64,000 nucleotides of DNA from Bdellovibrionales bacterium (GCA_005793345.1 SXSU01000022.1:62001-126000), one strand, 5' to 3'. Numbered from the stretch's first letter, positions 45,633 to 55,196 are shown. Notes: generated by a model from the sequence alone, not told the origin. Made by a program: numbers and translations.

Positions 45633-47408
45633 TTAGTTTTTAAAAAGCTTATCGCAATATAAATTTTTACTTCTAAAGTTAAGACTCGTAATTACATTTG
45701 AAACCGTGGTTGTGGGCAAGAGTTGATTATTTTTTTTAAATAAATCTATCAGCTTAATAAAATATGGCGCTTCAGAAGTACTTAGCTCTGGAATATCCTC
45801 TGCTGAGATATTCGGAGGAGCTTTTGAATACTTTAATATCGAAGAAGATTTTAATGAAATTGGTTTATATAATTTTAAATTAGAAGTGGTTTCTGTGACA
45901 TATCTTTTATTTGTACTATAAGGTAATCCTCGAGACTCTTGTGTTTCAACTTTTATATTTCCAAACTTTGTAAGGCTTGGATCAACTTCAATAGTAATAA
46001 TTTGCTCTGTAAAGTCTGATGTTTCGGAATCAATATGGGTTTGTGTATCATGGTATGTATAGGTATCATTTATAGTAATTTTAAATTGAAGTTTAGAGTT
46101 GTCATATGTGACTTCAACACTTGTTCGCTTATCCATGGGATATGCTGGTACAGAAATTTTATGTGTCCCCTTTTTTAAAATAGCAACACCATTCTCAATC
46201 GTGAAGAAGTCTTGATTAAGAGGAAGTTCAATTCTTTGCGCTTGATAGACGGATTTAGCTGTTAAATTTTTTTCTACCTCTTCCCATAATCCATGGATAA
46301 GCAAATAAAATCCTTTGCTCTTATTTAAGTTAAGTTTATAATTATTACTATCAAAATAATTGAATTGATAATCATTAAAATGAATGGATATTTGTTTTGA
46401 ATTAATCAGATTAAGGTAGCCCATTCCCTTTGTTCCCCGTTGCATTATGCTAAGGACTTTTTCGAAATTTCCAGTTGCGTTTGCAATTAAGCCAACATCA
46501 CTTAATCCTCTTTCTTTTGCGTTCTTAAAGTATAAATATTCAGAAGATCCTGATTCTGCGGGGGCGGATTCGATGTCAAAGTCAAACTTATTATACTTCC
46601 AAATATTACCTTGAGGAGTATCTTTATTACTAAGTGAAAATTGGATTTGATCAGATAAATACTGTTCTAATGAAAATAAGTTTTTAATTTGGAGTGGCTC
46701 GAGAGGCTGATCACTTTGGTAAGTTTGCACATACTCAGCTTTGGTGATTTGTACACTCTTATCAATAGTAGAGTCTGCGTTTCCTAAATAGGGGGGGATA
46801 TAATCGGAGTTAGACATTGTAATATAAGGGCGAGAATAATCAATATTGTATTCGCTCTTTAAATTTATTTTTAATATTGAAATAATATGATCACTTTTAA
46901 CTTGTAAAAAATTAACCAGCTTTAGATATTCTTGGTGATGTGGCTCTAGACTTGGCATCAAATCGCCAAACAAAAGTTCAAATTCATTTAATAATTGAGT
47001 AAATTTTGAATTTATTTCAACTAAGTCGCTTACCTTTTTTTGAAATAATATCTGAGTATTTTTATAAGTAAATTCTCCCCTATTATTTCCTTCAAGGGTT
47101 ACATGGCTTTCATCACGTAGTAGTTTAAATAAATAAGTTCCAAATTTAGTCCTATATTCTAGACTAAAAAAATCTTTTAGTTCATTTAGTCGAGGTAATA
47201 GAGTTTGTAAATCATGATGGGTAGAAATAAATTCATTTATGGAATTTGTAATTTCCTGGAAGTCATTATTTATGGATTCGATTATTTCAGAGGTAGAAAG
47301 TTTTAAAGTAGGTTCAACATTAGAAGTCTGGGCAATTGCTAAATTTGTAATTAGTAAAAGAGTAGTAAAAATTTTCAATATAGTAATTAATATTTTTATT
47401 GTAGCCAT
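45633..47408 (-). CDS. Large secreted protein of unknown function
   Basis: 591 aa. Signal peptide in the first ~27 residues ('LKIFTTLLLITNLAIAQTS', cleavage after AIA). The N-terminal third is helical; the second half is beta-rich with 'HKISVPAYPMDKRTSVEVTY' and alternating Thr/Val strands. No known motif or catalytic pattern seen. It ends 4 bp from the end of convergent pepP and lies 320 bp from aroC. Exported envelope or secreted factor by inference only. Confidence 0.6.
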   Translation of the reverse strand: MATIKILITILKIFTTLLLITNLAIAQTSNVEPTLKLSTSEIIESINNDFQEITNSINEFISTHHDLQTLLPRLNELKDFFSLEYRTKFGTYLFKLLRDESHVTLEGNNRGEFTYKNTQILFQKKVSDLVEINSKFTQLLNEFELLFGDLMPSLEPHHQEYLKLVNFLQVKSDHIISILKINLKSEYNIDYSRPYITMSNSDYIPPYLGNADSTIDKSVQITKAEYVQTYQSDQPLEPLQIKNLFSLEQYLSDQIQFSLSNKDTPQGNIWKYNKFDFDIESAPAESGSSEYLYFKNAKERGLSDVGLIANATGNFEKVLSIMQRGTKGMGYLNLINSKQISIHFNDYQFNYFDSNNYKLNLNKSKGFYLLIHGLWEEVEKNLTAKSVYQAQRIELPLNQDFFTIENGVAILKKGTHKISVPAYPMDKRTSVEVTYDNSKLQFKITINDTYTYHDTQTHIDSETSDFTEQIITIEVDPSLTKFGNIKVETQESRGLPYSTNKRYVTETTSNLKLYKPISLKSSSILKYSKAPPNISAEDIPELSTSEAPYFIKLIDLFKKNNQLLPTTTVSNVITSLNFRSKNLYCDKLFKN

Positions 47409-47728
47409 TTAAAATCTACTTTCTTGCTTATTAAAAAGAGGTAAATCTAATTTATTAACTTATTTCATTTTAAACTATTAAAGAAATTATCACTACTGTT
47501 TAAATATGCAATTTTAAGAGTTACAAAAATTGTCAATTTATTGGGTTATTATTCGAAATAATTTTAATTTTATCTTATTAACTTCTTTTAGATTAGGATC
47601 TGTAAAGTCGTAAGGGAGCTATCAAACTATCTTTGCGCTACAAAAAGAGAATTAGTTATACCTAAGTAATTGGATATAATTAATCAAGTTTATGAGGAGT
47701 TTGAATTTTCGTTGCGATGAAACTTTGA
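47409..47728. other. Intergenic region between the 45633 gene and aroC
   Basis: 320 bp, AT-rich, both neighbours on the minus strand. It must hold the promoter of the secreted-protein gene and the end of the aroC transcript. I see no clear terminator, repeat or small gene. Confidence 0.5.
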
Positions 47729-48772
47729 CTAAAGACTATCTTGTCGTGACCATAATATGTGTTCTGCAATTAAATTCCATGTCATTGCCTCGAGTACAGG
47801 TATTGCGCGAGTTACAATGCAGGGATCGTGTCGCCCTTTTTTTGCTTCATCTAAAACAGTAGATGTTGGTTTAAAAGCAACTCGTGAAATAACAAGTTCT
47901 CCTGTAGTTATGCCACCTCTAATCCCGCCATATTTGGCGGCGCTTGAGTTTGGAGAGTGAAAGTGGCTTCCCTCTGCTTGAATGGATTGAAACCCTAAAC
48001 CAATTTCGATTCCAGTTGTTGCGCCCACACTCATGTAAGACATAGCTAAATCTGATTTAAATTTGTGAAATACAGGTTGCCCTAAATTTTTTGGAATATT
48101 TTTAACCCAAATTTCAGCAAGGCCACCGTAGCTATGCCCCTCAACTTTGGCATTTGATAATAAATCACGCACTTGTTGATTATTTGCAGAAGGAAAACGA
48201 GCTGAAAAATCATCTGGAATAAACACTCCGGACTCGATATTTTTATAATCTTCAATTGATAATTCAATGCCACCAATTTGGCATGAGAATCCAAGGACTT
48301 CACAGGCGGGATAAAGTTCACGTACAAACATTTGAGCTACTGCTCCAGCCATAACTCTTGATACTGTTTCACGACCAGAAGAGCGCCCGCCACCTCTGTG
48401 ATCCACATGTGAGTATTTTGATTTCCAAAGATCATCTGCATGGCCCACTCTCGACTTATTTTGGATGTTGTTATAGTCATTCGATCTTTGATCATGATTT
48501 TTTACGATCATGGCTATTGGGGTTCCAAGGGTTCGTCCATTGTAAACTCCACTTAAGACTTCTACCTTATCTGATTCTTGGCGTGCTGAAACTACACCCT
48601 CACTACTTTTATTATTTCCACCTGGCTTTCTGCGATCTAATTCTCTTTGTAATAGCTGGTAGTCAAAAGAAACTCCTGCAGGGCAACCATCAATAATTGC
48701 GCCTAAGGCTACCCCGTGGCTTTCTCCAAAAGTTGTAACTGTCCACCGTTGTCCTAAAGAATTAGCACTCAT
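47729..48772 (-). CDS. aroC: Chorismate synthase
   Basis: Last step of the shikimate pathway, uses reduced FMN. 347 aa. Signatures: 'GESHGVALGAIIDGCPAGV' near residue 16, 'DHRGGGRSSGRETVSRV' and 'KYGGIRGGITTG…RVAFKPTST'. GGAGG precedes ATG. No other aro genes nearby. Confidence 0.95.
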   Translation of the reverse strand: MSANSLGQRWTVTTFGESHGVALGAIIDGCPAGVSFDYQLLQRELDRRKPGGNNKSSEGVVSARQESDKVEVLSGVYNGRTLGTPIAMIVKNHDQRSNDYNNIQNKSRVGHADDLWKSKYSHVDHRGGGRSSGRETVSRVMAGAVAQMFVRELYPACEVLGFSCQIGGIELSIEDYKNIESGVFIPDDFSARFPSANNQQVRDLLSNAKVEGHSYGGLAEIWVKNIPKNLGQPVFHKFKSDLAMSYMSVGATTGIEIGLGFQSIQAEGSHFHSPNSSAAKYGGIRGGITTGELVISRVAFKPTSTVLDEAKKGRHDPCIVTRAIPVLEAMTWNLIAEHILWSRQDSL

Positions 48773-48877
48773 GCTGCCTCCAGTAATGATGAGAGTTGAG
48801 CCACTTTAACCATAAAAGTGAAACAATCTGAAATTAACGAAGTCAGTATATACTTAATTTACTTTTTATAACTAAAT

Positions 48878-48907
48878 CTAATTTATTTAATAAATTAAAT
48901 AAATTAG
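48878..48907. repeat. AT-rich perfect palindrome upstream of aroC
   Basis: CTAATTTATTTAAT and ATTAAATAAATTAG (48878-48891 and 48894-48907) with a 2-nt loop; weaker pairing AACTAAA/TTTAGTT extends it outward. It may be a regulatory site or bidirectional terminator. Confidence 0.5.
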
Positions 48908-49050
48908 AGCTTTAGTTTGGTAAAAATTGTAATTAAAATCTATTTTAAAACTGACTTTCAGTTATAATTAGATTAAAAGTTGTAAAAATAAACAACAATA
49001 ATTTCAGATATTTTAAAATCTTAAATTTATTATTCAGTGACTCCACAGAA

Positions 49051-49059
49051 TTATCCACA
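49051..49059 (+). promoter_or_regulatory. Perfect DnaA-box-like 9-mer
   Basis: TTATCCACA equals the consensus DnaA box. It stands alone, with no cluster, dnaA, or other origin feature nearby, so a chance match or a single regulatory site is more likely than an origin. Confidence 0.3.
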
Positions 49060-49201
49060 TAATTTTAATTCATTTTCGTTATCAAAGTTGACTATTGGGG
49101 TTTACGAAAACTCTAAGCTAAGGTTGTATTTTTTTGGTCATGAAACAAACATCCGATAATAAATTTTGTTTTTAGCGCAGGAAAATTTTTAAGTACAAGG
49201 A

Positions 49202-49265
49202 ATAACTCAATAAAATTATTGAGGCTTATCCTCTGTGATAAGCCGCAGATAATTTTTTGAGTTAT
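49202..49265. ncRNA. Candidate structured RNA or large hairpin
   Basis: ATAACTCAA… (49202-49219) pairs with …TTGAGTTAT (49249-49265) over about 17 bp with one bulged base. After an internal loop, GGCTTAT/ATAAGCC (49223-49229, 49238-49244) forms an apical stem with an 8-nt loop. No reading frame covers it and no T run follows. A TTGACT box at about 49088 might belong to a promoter. A small RNA is possible but unproven. Confidence 0.35.
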
Positions 49266-49374
49266 GACGATGGAATTATAAAAATTAACAAGCTAAAAAA
49301 ATATTTAATATCGAACTCGCGTTTTAAGTATAAACATTAAATATCAAATAGTTAAATGGATTATAAAAAATATA

Positions 49375-49514
49375 ATTATGAAAATACAAACTTTAGTTTG
49401 GATTTTCATAATACGGGGTGATTGAAAATCGCCCCTAACAAACAGGAGAATAACTGCTTATGATTATGTCTGATATAATCGCGAAGCGATCAGACTTAAT
49501 CATGAGCAGTTATT
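49375..49514. repeat. Composite hairpin repeat, single B-C-A unit
   Basis: Module B (from 49375), module C (CGGGGTGATTGAAAATCGCCC) shortened at its edge, and module A ending at 49514. The apical stem of A is ATCGC-GAA-GCGAT here. This is the cleanest single-unit copy in the window. Confidence 0.9.
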
Positions 49515-49520
49515 TTGTAA

Positions 49521-49586
49521 TATGGAATTGTGCATGGGAAGGTTGGAGAAATTCAAATTGCTGGTTTTGAAGAATCTAAAGAATAA
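49521..49586 (+). pseudogene. Possible 3' remnant of a gene cut by the hairpin repeat
   Basis: The frame from 49521 reads YGIVHGKVGEIQIAGFEESK, then Glu and stop, a protein-like end without a start, beginning 7 bp after the repeat. It may be the tail of a gene truncated by repeat insertion. Only 21 codons, so chance is possible. Confidence 0.2.
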
Positions 49587-49723
49587 TAATTTGAATCAAT
49601 GTTTGTCTTGCCAATTGATTTGGCCATTAGTTTGTTGAACGAAATTGAAATTAATAAAAATAGAATAAAGTAGATCAATAAATTTTTCATGGTTATCTCA
49701 TTTCCCGAAACGGTTTCTCATGA

Positions 49724-50440
49724 TTATAAACTCCAATCAATGGGTTTTTTATTTTTTGACTCTAGGTATGTATTTATTTTTGAAAATGGTTTAGAGCCTA
49801 AAAATCCACGATGTGCTGATAGTGGAGAAGGGTGGGGCGACTCTATTACATAATGTTTTTTTCTATCTATGAAAGCCCCTTTTTTTTGTGCATAGCTACC
49901 CCATAAAATAAATACAATATTTTCTCTTAGGTCATTGATAAGATGAACTATTTTATCAGTAAAAATCTCCCAACCTCTTCCTTGATGGGAATTAGCCTTT
50001 CCGGCTTCAACTGTTAAAACTGCATTTAGTAATAATACTCCTTGGGTAGCCCAACCCATTAAATAACCATCGCCAGATTTTTTACTTATCCCAACATCTT
50101 GTTTTAATTCTTTAAAAATATTCATTAAAGATGGTGGATGGGGTATTGAGGGCTTTACGGAGAATGATAAACCATGGGCTTGATTTGGGCCATGGTATGG
50201 GTCTTGGCCTATGATTACAACTTTAACATCATCAAATGGAGTCGTATTGAGTGCAGCAAAAATATGATTACTTTCTGGATAAATAGTCTTTCCAGCCGTT
50301 TTTTCTGCAATTAGAAAATCTCTTAGATTTTTCAGGTATTCTAAATTAAATTCATCTTCCAATTTGTTTTTCCAAGAGTCTTCAAGTTTAATTTGTGAGT
50401 TCACTTTGGCATGATTCGATGAAGAAAACTCTGTGATCAT
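49724..50440 (-). CDS. ung: Uracil-DNA glycosylase, family 1
   Basis: Removes uracil from DNA. 238 aa. Catalytic water-activating motif [18 protein letters not shown], '[20 protein letters not shown]', 'FILWGSYAQ' and the intercalation motif [11 protein letters not shown] are all intact. The start is ATG at 50440 after AAGGAA; the frame is open to 50470. It follows the small heat-shock protein gene by 37 bp. Confidence 0.96.
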   Translation of the reverse strand: MITEFSSSNHAKVNSQIKLEDSWKNKLEDEFNLEYLKNLRDFLIAEKTAGKTIYPESNHIFAALNTTPFDDVKVVIIGQDPYHGPNQAHGLSFSVKPSIPHPPSLMNIFKELKQDVGISKKSGDGYLMGWATQGVLLLNAVLTVEAGKANSHQGRGWEIFTDKIVHLINDLRENIVFILWGSYAQKKGAFIDRKKHYVIESPHPSPLSAHRGFLGSKPFSKINTYLESKNKKPIDWSL

Positions 50441-50477
50441 TTTTAATTCCTTTTTAAGGCAAACAAGCAAAAAAATG

Positions 50478-51068
50478 TTATTGTTTTGGAAATTTTATAA
50501 CTAATTTGTTTTCAATATAATCCATATGTGCATTATCAAGATCAACTCCTTCTGGTGTGGGATAGGATCTATTAAATGATGAACTTATAAAAGTACCCAT
50601 GGTTTCTTTTTTTTGTGAACCTTCAATTATAACCTGTTGATTTTCAATTTTTACGCTCATTGTATCTTTAGAGACATCACTTAAGGAAAACTCATAAATA
50701 ATAAATTTATCTTCCTCGTGGATGTTTAACTCGGGTCCAGAGCTAAAAACGCTTTCCCAGCTCGGGTCATTTTGTTTATTTTCTTCTTTTTTTGAACTTT
50801 TATTATCATTTGAAAAAAATTCAAAAGGTTTTAAAAAATTTTGCCACCATGAATTGCCATTCGATTTTTGATTATCATTGCGTTGTTCTAGATTTTCAAA
50901 TGGATCGGACCCAAAAAAACCAAAAGGAAAATTAAATTGCATTCCATGTTGATTATAACGATTTTGAAATTCTTTTTCAGCGGCTGATTTTCCCATTTGA
51001 TAACCAACAATCCAGCCAACACAAACACAAACTAGCGCAATAAAAAATTTTTGTTTATTAAATCTCAT
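50478..51068 (-). CDS. Membrane-anchored small heat-shock protein (Hsp20/alpha-crystallin)
   Basis: 196 aa. One N-terminal hydrophobic segment (about 8-25, '[19 protein letters not shown]') directs it to or across the inner membrane. A Phe/Asn-rich linker precedes an alpha-crystallin domain (about 112-196): '[20 protein letters not shown]', '[10 protein letters not shown]', '[14 protein letters not shown]', ending with the A-x-x-x-GVL-like segment '[12 protein letters not shown]'. Typical small heat-shock proteins are cytosolic, so a membrane-tethered one is notable. Confidence 0.78.
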   Translation of the reverse strand: MRFNKQKFFIALVCVCVGWIVGYQMGKSAAEKEFQNRYNQHGMQFNFPFGFFGSDPFENLEQRNDNQKSNGNSWWQNFLKPFEFFSNDNKSSKKEENKQNDPSWESVFSSGPELNIHEEDKFIIYEFSLSDVSKDTMSVKIENQQVIIEGSQKKETMGTFISSSFNRSYPTPEGVDLDNAHMDYIENKLVIKFPKQ

Positions 51069-51142
51069 AATTATAACTCCAGCGGTTTACAAGTATACCA
51101 AGTGATAAAAGTTTTGAAGTGAAAACAACAATTATAACGCGC

Positions 51143-51240
51143 AATAACTGCTAAAGATTAAGTCTGATCACTTCGCGATTAAATTAAACATATTCTTAAG
51201 AAGTTATTTTCTTGTTTGTTTGGGGTGATTGAAAATTGTA
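51143..51240. repeat. Degenerate composite hairpin repeat (A then C)
   Basis: A decayed module A (51143-51208, AATAACTGCTAAAGATTAAG start, GTTATT end) followed by part of module C (51222-51239). Same orientation as the 33067 array; module B is missing. Confidence 0.8.
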
Positions 51241-51290
51241 TGTGCGCAACGAGTATAGACAAATACTTTAAATAAATTTAAGTTTTTTAA

Positions 51291-52526
51291 ATGATAAAAA
51301 TACTAAATCAAAATCAAAAAATTCAAGAAGCAATTCAACAAAAACATAAATTAGCATTAGCAAGAGTGATTGATGATAAGACCCTTGGGTTTCATCAGGT
51401 TACTCAAAGAGAAAATCTGTGGACAACTTCTCAACAAATTGCAGATGACTTTCGAAAAAAATATAAAACTCTAGTTGTCATGGGAATTGGTGGAAGTGCT
51501 CTTGGCGGAAGAGTTATTAAAGAAGCTCTTGCATTCAAAACTGATCGAGAAATTTTATTCTGGGATAACGTTGATCCAATTTTAATGGATTCACAATTAA
51601 AAAAATTGGATGGAAAATTGGAGACAGTGGGATGGGCAGTGATTTCAAAAAGTGGAAACACTATTGAAACATTAACTCAATGTGATTATGTAGCGCAGTT
51701 TTATAAAGCTAAAAACTTAAATTGGACCAAGCAAGTTGTAGTGATAACTGAGCCTCGCGAAAATCCACTTTCTAACTTTGCAAAAAAATTTGAGATTCCA
51801 CAGTTAGAAGTTCCATTGGATGTGGGTGGAAGATTTTCAGTTCTTACTCCTGTTGGTTTATTTCCAGCAGCATTTTTAGGTTTAAATATAAATCTCCTTA
51901 AGGCTGGTGCAAATAAGGCTTTAGCTGATGTGGAGACTGTAACTGCACTAACAGCATTGAGTGAGCAGAGTTTTATAAATCAAGAATGGATTACAGTTTT
52001 CTGGACGTATTCTGAACTTTTAAAAACTTTTGGCTTTTGGATACAGCAATTATGGGCAGAATCCCTCGCAAAAAAAGTTTGCCGAGATAATAAAACTCAA
52101 GCTCCGCGGGCAAGTACACCAATGCCATGTATGGGGGCAACAGATCAACATTCTATACTTCAACAAATTGCCGAAGGTTATAAAGATAAATTTGTTGTAT
52201 TTATAAGAAGTGAGCAATCAGAGTCTCAAGGGCAAATTATTAATGAATCATTATTTAACAATATGTACCACATGAATGGAAAACCTTTTGGTCAACTTTT
52301 AAAAGCCGAAGCGATTGCGACTCAGGCCGCACTTACTGAACATGGCGTTTCAAATATTACAATTACAACACCATCGATGAACGAAGAATTACTTGGTTAT
52401 TTATTTATGTATTTTGAATTAGTAGTAGCTACAATCGGTGAAAGTATGAATATAAATACATTTAATCAACCAGGTGTGGAATTGGGTAAAGTCATTGCAA
52501 AAGATTTGTTAATTAAAGGACTTTAA
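51291..52526 (+). CDS. pgi: Glucose-6-phosphate isomerase
   Basis: Interconverts glucose-6-phosphate and fructose-6-phosphate. 411 aa, the short bacterial form. Sugar-isomerase motifs 'VVMGIGGSALGGRV', 'VISKSGNTIETLTQ', 'DVGGRFSVLTPVGLFPA', and late 'QSESQGQIIN…' and 'TEHGVSN' regions are present. Start MIKILNQNQ has no clear Shine-Dalgarno. recD2 follows after 17 bp. Confidence 0.93.
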   Translation: MIKILNQNQKIQEAIQQKHKLALARVIDDKTLGFHQVTQRENLWTTSQQIADDFRKKYKTLVVMGIGGSALGGRVIKEALAFKTDREILFWDNVDPILMDSQLKKLDGKLETVGWAVISKSGNTIETLTQCDYVAQFYKAKNLNWTKQVVVITEPRENPLSNFAKKFEIPQLEVPLDVGGRFSVLTPVGLFPAAFLGLNINLLKAGANKALADVETVTALTALSEQSFINQEWITVFWTYSELLKTFGFWIQQLWAESLAKKVCRDNKTQAPRASTPMPCMGATDQHSILQQIAEGYKDKFVVFIRSEQSESQGQIINESLFNNMYHMNGKPFGQLLKAEAIATQAALTEHGVSNITITTPSMNEELLGYLFMYFELVVATIGESMNINTFNQPGVELGKVIAKDLLIKGL

Positions 52527-52543
52527 CGAGTGAACTTCACAAA

Positions 52544-55147
52544 ATGAGTGATATTAAAAAAAATTCGAATTCGAAAACTTCGCAATATCACTCGCTAGGA
52601 CTTGGACAAGAAAAACTTTCGGGAGTCATTGAAAGAGTTACTTACCATAATGAACAAAATGGGTGGTCGGTAATAAAAGTATCTCCATTTCAAAACCCGC
52701 AAAAATTAGTTACTGTTATTGTTCATCAAGCAAAAGTTTTTGCTGGAGCAAGTATGGAGTTTCACGGTCAATGGACTAATCACCCTCAGCATGGTGAGCA
52801 ATTTAAAGCTGATAAAATTATTGAAAAAAAACCAGCAACCACTGCGGCTATCGAAAAATATTTAGGCTCCGGTTTAATAAAAGGTGTTGGTCCTGTAACA
52901 GCTACTCGAATTGTAAAACACTTTAAAGAAAAAACTTTAGATATTTTTGAAAATCATATTGAACTATTAAAAGAAGTCCCTGGAATTGCAGATCGCAAAC
53001 TTGAAGATATAAAAAATTCTTGGACCGAACATAAATCCATTCGTGATGTAATGATTTTTCTACAAGGGTATGGGATTAGCACTTTATTTGCCGTAAAAAT
53101 TTTTAAAACTTATGGTGATAAAGCCATCGAAACAGTTTCGAAAAATCCCTACACATTAGCTCGGGATATTTATGGAATTGGTTTTTTTTCTGCAGATAAA
53201 ATTGCACTTAATATGGGGTTTGAAAAAAATGGAATTCCTCGTGTTGAAGCGGGAATAAAACATGTTCTTGCTAGTTCGCGAGAAGAGGGACATTGCTATT
53301 TAACTCTAAATCAAATTCAGTTACAGACAAAAGAACTTTTAGAAGTAAATGAGCCAGATAAAATAATTGGCGTACTGAAAGATTTACTTGCGCAAAATGA
53401 AATTAAAAAAAGAATTCTTGAAAAAAATAATTTACATGAAGAATGTTTTTATTCAAAAAGTTTATATTATGATGAAGAGACGATTGTAAAAAAAGTTCAA
53501 TCTCTTTTTCATTTAAAAGTAAATATTGATTTGTCTCGTATAGAAGATTGGGTTCAGCGGTATTGCTTGCAACATAAAATCACCTTAAGTGATGAGCAGT
53601 TTCAAAGTGTAGTGCAGATCCCATCTAAATCAATTTCCATTTTAACAGGTGGCCCTGGTTGCGGTAAGACGACTTCAACAAAGGTACTAGTAAAATTACT
53701 TCAAGCCATGAAAAAAAATATTTTACTGGCGGCTCCTACTGGTCGAGCAGCACAACGGATGTCTGAAGTCATTGGGATGGAAGCAAAAACAATACATCGA
53801 TTATTAGAATGGGCCCCAAACAAAAATGGATTTAAAAAAGATGAATCAGACAATATCATAGCAGATTTTTTAATTATTGATGAATGTTCAATGTTAGACG
53901 TGAGTTTGACTGCAGCACTTTTAAAAGCTGTAGGAAAGACTACACAAATATTATTGATTGGTGATCCGGATCAATTACCTTCGGTAGGTGCTGGAAATAT
54001 TCTATTTGATTTATTAGACTCGAACGTTGTTCCAAAATTTCAACTTACAAAAGTTTTTAGGCAAGCTGAATCTTCTTATATTATTAAGTACGCACATATG
54101 ATAAATAAAGGCGTAGTTCCTAAAATATCTTCTCCAATCGGAGAGCCCGATGTTTTTAAAAATAAAGTGGATTGTCTTTTTATAGACTCCGAAGAAGCAA
54201 CTCAAGAACAGGCAAAATTTATTGCAAAAACACAAGTAGCACTTCGTGAAACATTTAAAACAGGGCGAAGCCAATTGATTCAGGTGGGAGAAGAAATTCA
54301 AGGAATGGTTTCAAGGGCTGACTTCCTTGAGGCTGAAAGAAGCGATACTCAATTAAAATTTGAGAAACTTTATATTCCTGATTTTAATAAAGATGATTTA
54401 CAAAAAGAATCTGTGTTGTATATTCCAGAAAAATTTCTTCATGTTAATTTAGAAAAATTGGCTTCAGCAAAGAATGAAGTCGAAGAATTAAAATCTATAT
54501 TAAAAAAAATTCATCCTTGGTCTACCTTACATCATGGTATGATCGCTCAAGATGCTATTTTAAGATTGTATACAAAAACAATTCCAGAGGTGTTGGGTCA
54601 AAAGTGTGAAATTCAAGTTTTAACTCCTCAAGTCCGAGGATCACTTGGAACCGTGAACATGAATTTACAAATTCAACAAACTGTAAATCCTCTTACTCCA
54701 CAAAAAAAGCAAATACAAATTGGCGAAAGAATTTATAGAGAAGGAGATCGAGTTATTCAAACACGTAATAACTATGATCTTGGAGTATTCAATGGTGATA
54801 TTGGCAATATTGAAAGTATAGATACGGATGACTTTAGTTGTTTAATATATTTTGCGGGGCACGATCAAACATTTACGTATGCGCGAGAGGATTTGGTGGA
54901 TGTTCAGCTTGCTTATGCAATTACTATTCATAAGAGCCAAGGATCTGAGTTTGAGGCCGTGATTATTCCTGTTGCAACTCAACATTTTAAAATGTTATTT
55001 CGGAATTTAATTTATACTGGATTAACAAGAGCAAAAAAATTAGCAATTTTTGTCGGAAGCAGAAAAGCACTCAACATGGCTATCCAAACAGTGGATCAAA
55101 GGACAAGACAAACTGGTTTAAAAGAATTACTGCAAATGAAAATGTGA
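52544..55147 (+). CDS. recD2: RecD2-type ATP-dependent DNA helicase
   Basis: 867 aa, 5'-3' helicase of the RecD2 class (no RecBC needed). N-terminal OB-like part ('LSGVIERVTYHNEQNGWSVI'), helix-hairpin-helix repeats ('YLGSGLIKGVGPVTATRIVK'), Walker A TGGPGCGKTT near 369-377, Walker B 'FLIIDECSMLDVSL', 'GDPDQLPSVGAG', and C-terminal 'AYAITIHKSQGSEFEAVIIP' and 'YTGLTRAKKL'. Between about residues 573 and 683 there is a ~110-residue charged segment that I do not recognise from RecD2. Confidence 0.93.
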   Translation: MSDIKKNSNSKTSQYHSLGLGQEKLSGVIERVTYHNEQNGWSVIKVSPFQNPQKLVTVIVHQAKVFAGASMEFHGQWTNHPQHGEQFKADKIIEKKPATTAAIEKYLGSGLIKGVGPVTATRIVKHFKEKTLDIFENHIELLKEVPGIADRKLEDIKNSWTEHKSIRDVMIFLQGYGISTLFAVKIFKTYGDKAIETVSKNPYTLARDIYGIGFFSADKIALNMGFEKNGIPRVEAGIKHVLASSREEGHCYLTLNQIQLQTKELLEVNEPDKIIGVLKDLLAQNEIKKRILEKNNLHEECFYSKSLYYDEETIVKKVQSLFHLKVNIDLSRIEDWVQRYCLQHKITLSDEQFQSVVQIPSKSISILTGGPGCGKTTSTKVLVKLLQAMKKNILLAAPTGRAAQRMSEVIGMEAKTIHRLLEWAPNKNGFKKDESDNIIADFLIIDECSMLDVSLTAALLKAVGKTTQILLIGDPDQLPSVGAGNILFDLLDSNVVPKFQLTKVFRQAESSYIIKYAHMINKGVVPKISSPIGEPDVFKNKVDCLFIDSEEATQEQAKFIAKTQVALRETFKTGRSQLIQVGEEIQGMVSRADFLEAERSDTQLKFEKLYIPDFNKDDLQKESVLYIPEKFLHVNLEKLASAKNEVEELKSILKKIHPWSTLHHGMIAQDAILRLYTKTIPEVLGQKCEIQVLTPQVRGSLGTVNMNLQIQQTVNPLTPQKKQIQIGERIYREGDRVIQTRNNYDLGVFNGDIGNIESIDTDDFSCLIYFAGHDQTFTYAREDLVDVQLAYAITIHKSQGSEFEAVIIPVATQHFKMLFRNLIYTGLTRAKKLAIFVGSRKALNMAIQTVDQRTRQTGLKELLQMKM

Positions 55148-55196
55148 AGAATTAGTTAATTGCCATTTGTTGTATATATACATAAACTTTTACGTT

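Larger units (their letters stand above)
48773..49723. other. 950-bp interval without a protein gene
   Basis: Contains the AT palindrome, the single DnaA-box match, the 64-nt hairpin, the B-C-A repeat at 49375 and a possible gene remnant at 49521. No long reading frame on either strand. Confidence 0.6.

Noticed and set aside
49051-49059. Consensus DnaA box as a sign of the replication origin
   Set aside because: Only one box, no dnaA, dnaN, gidA or rpmH nearby, and no cluster of boxes. A 9-mer match in AT-rich DNA is weak.
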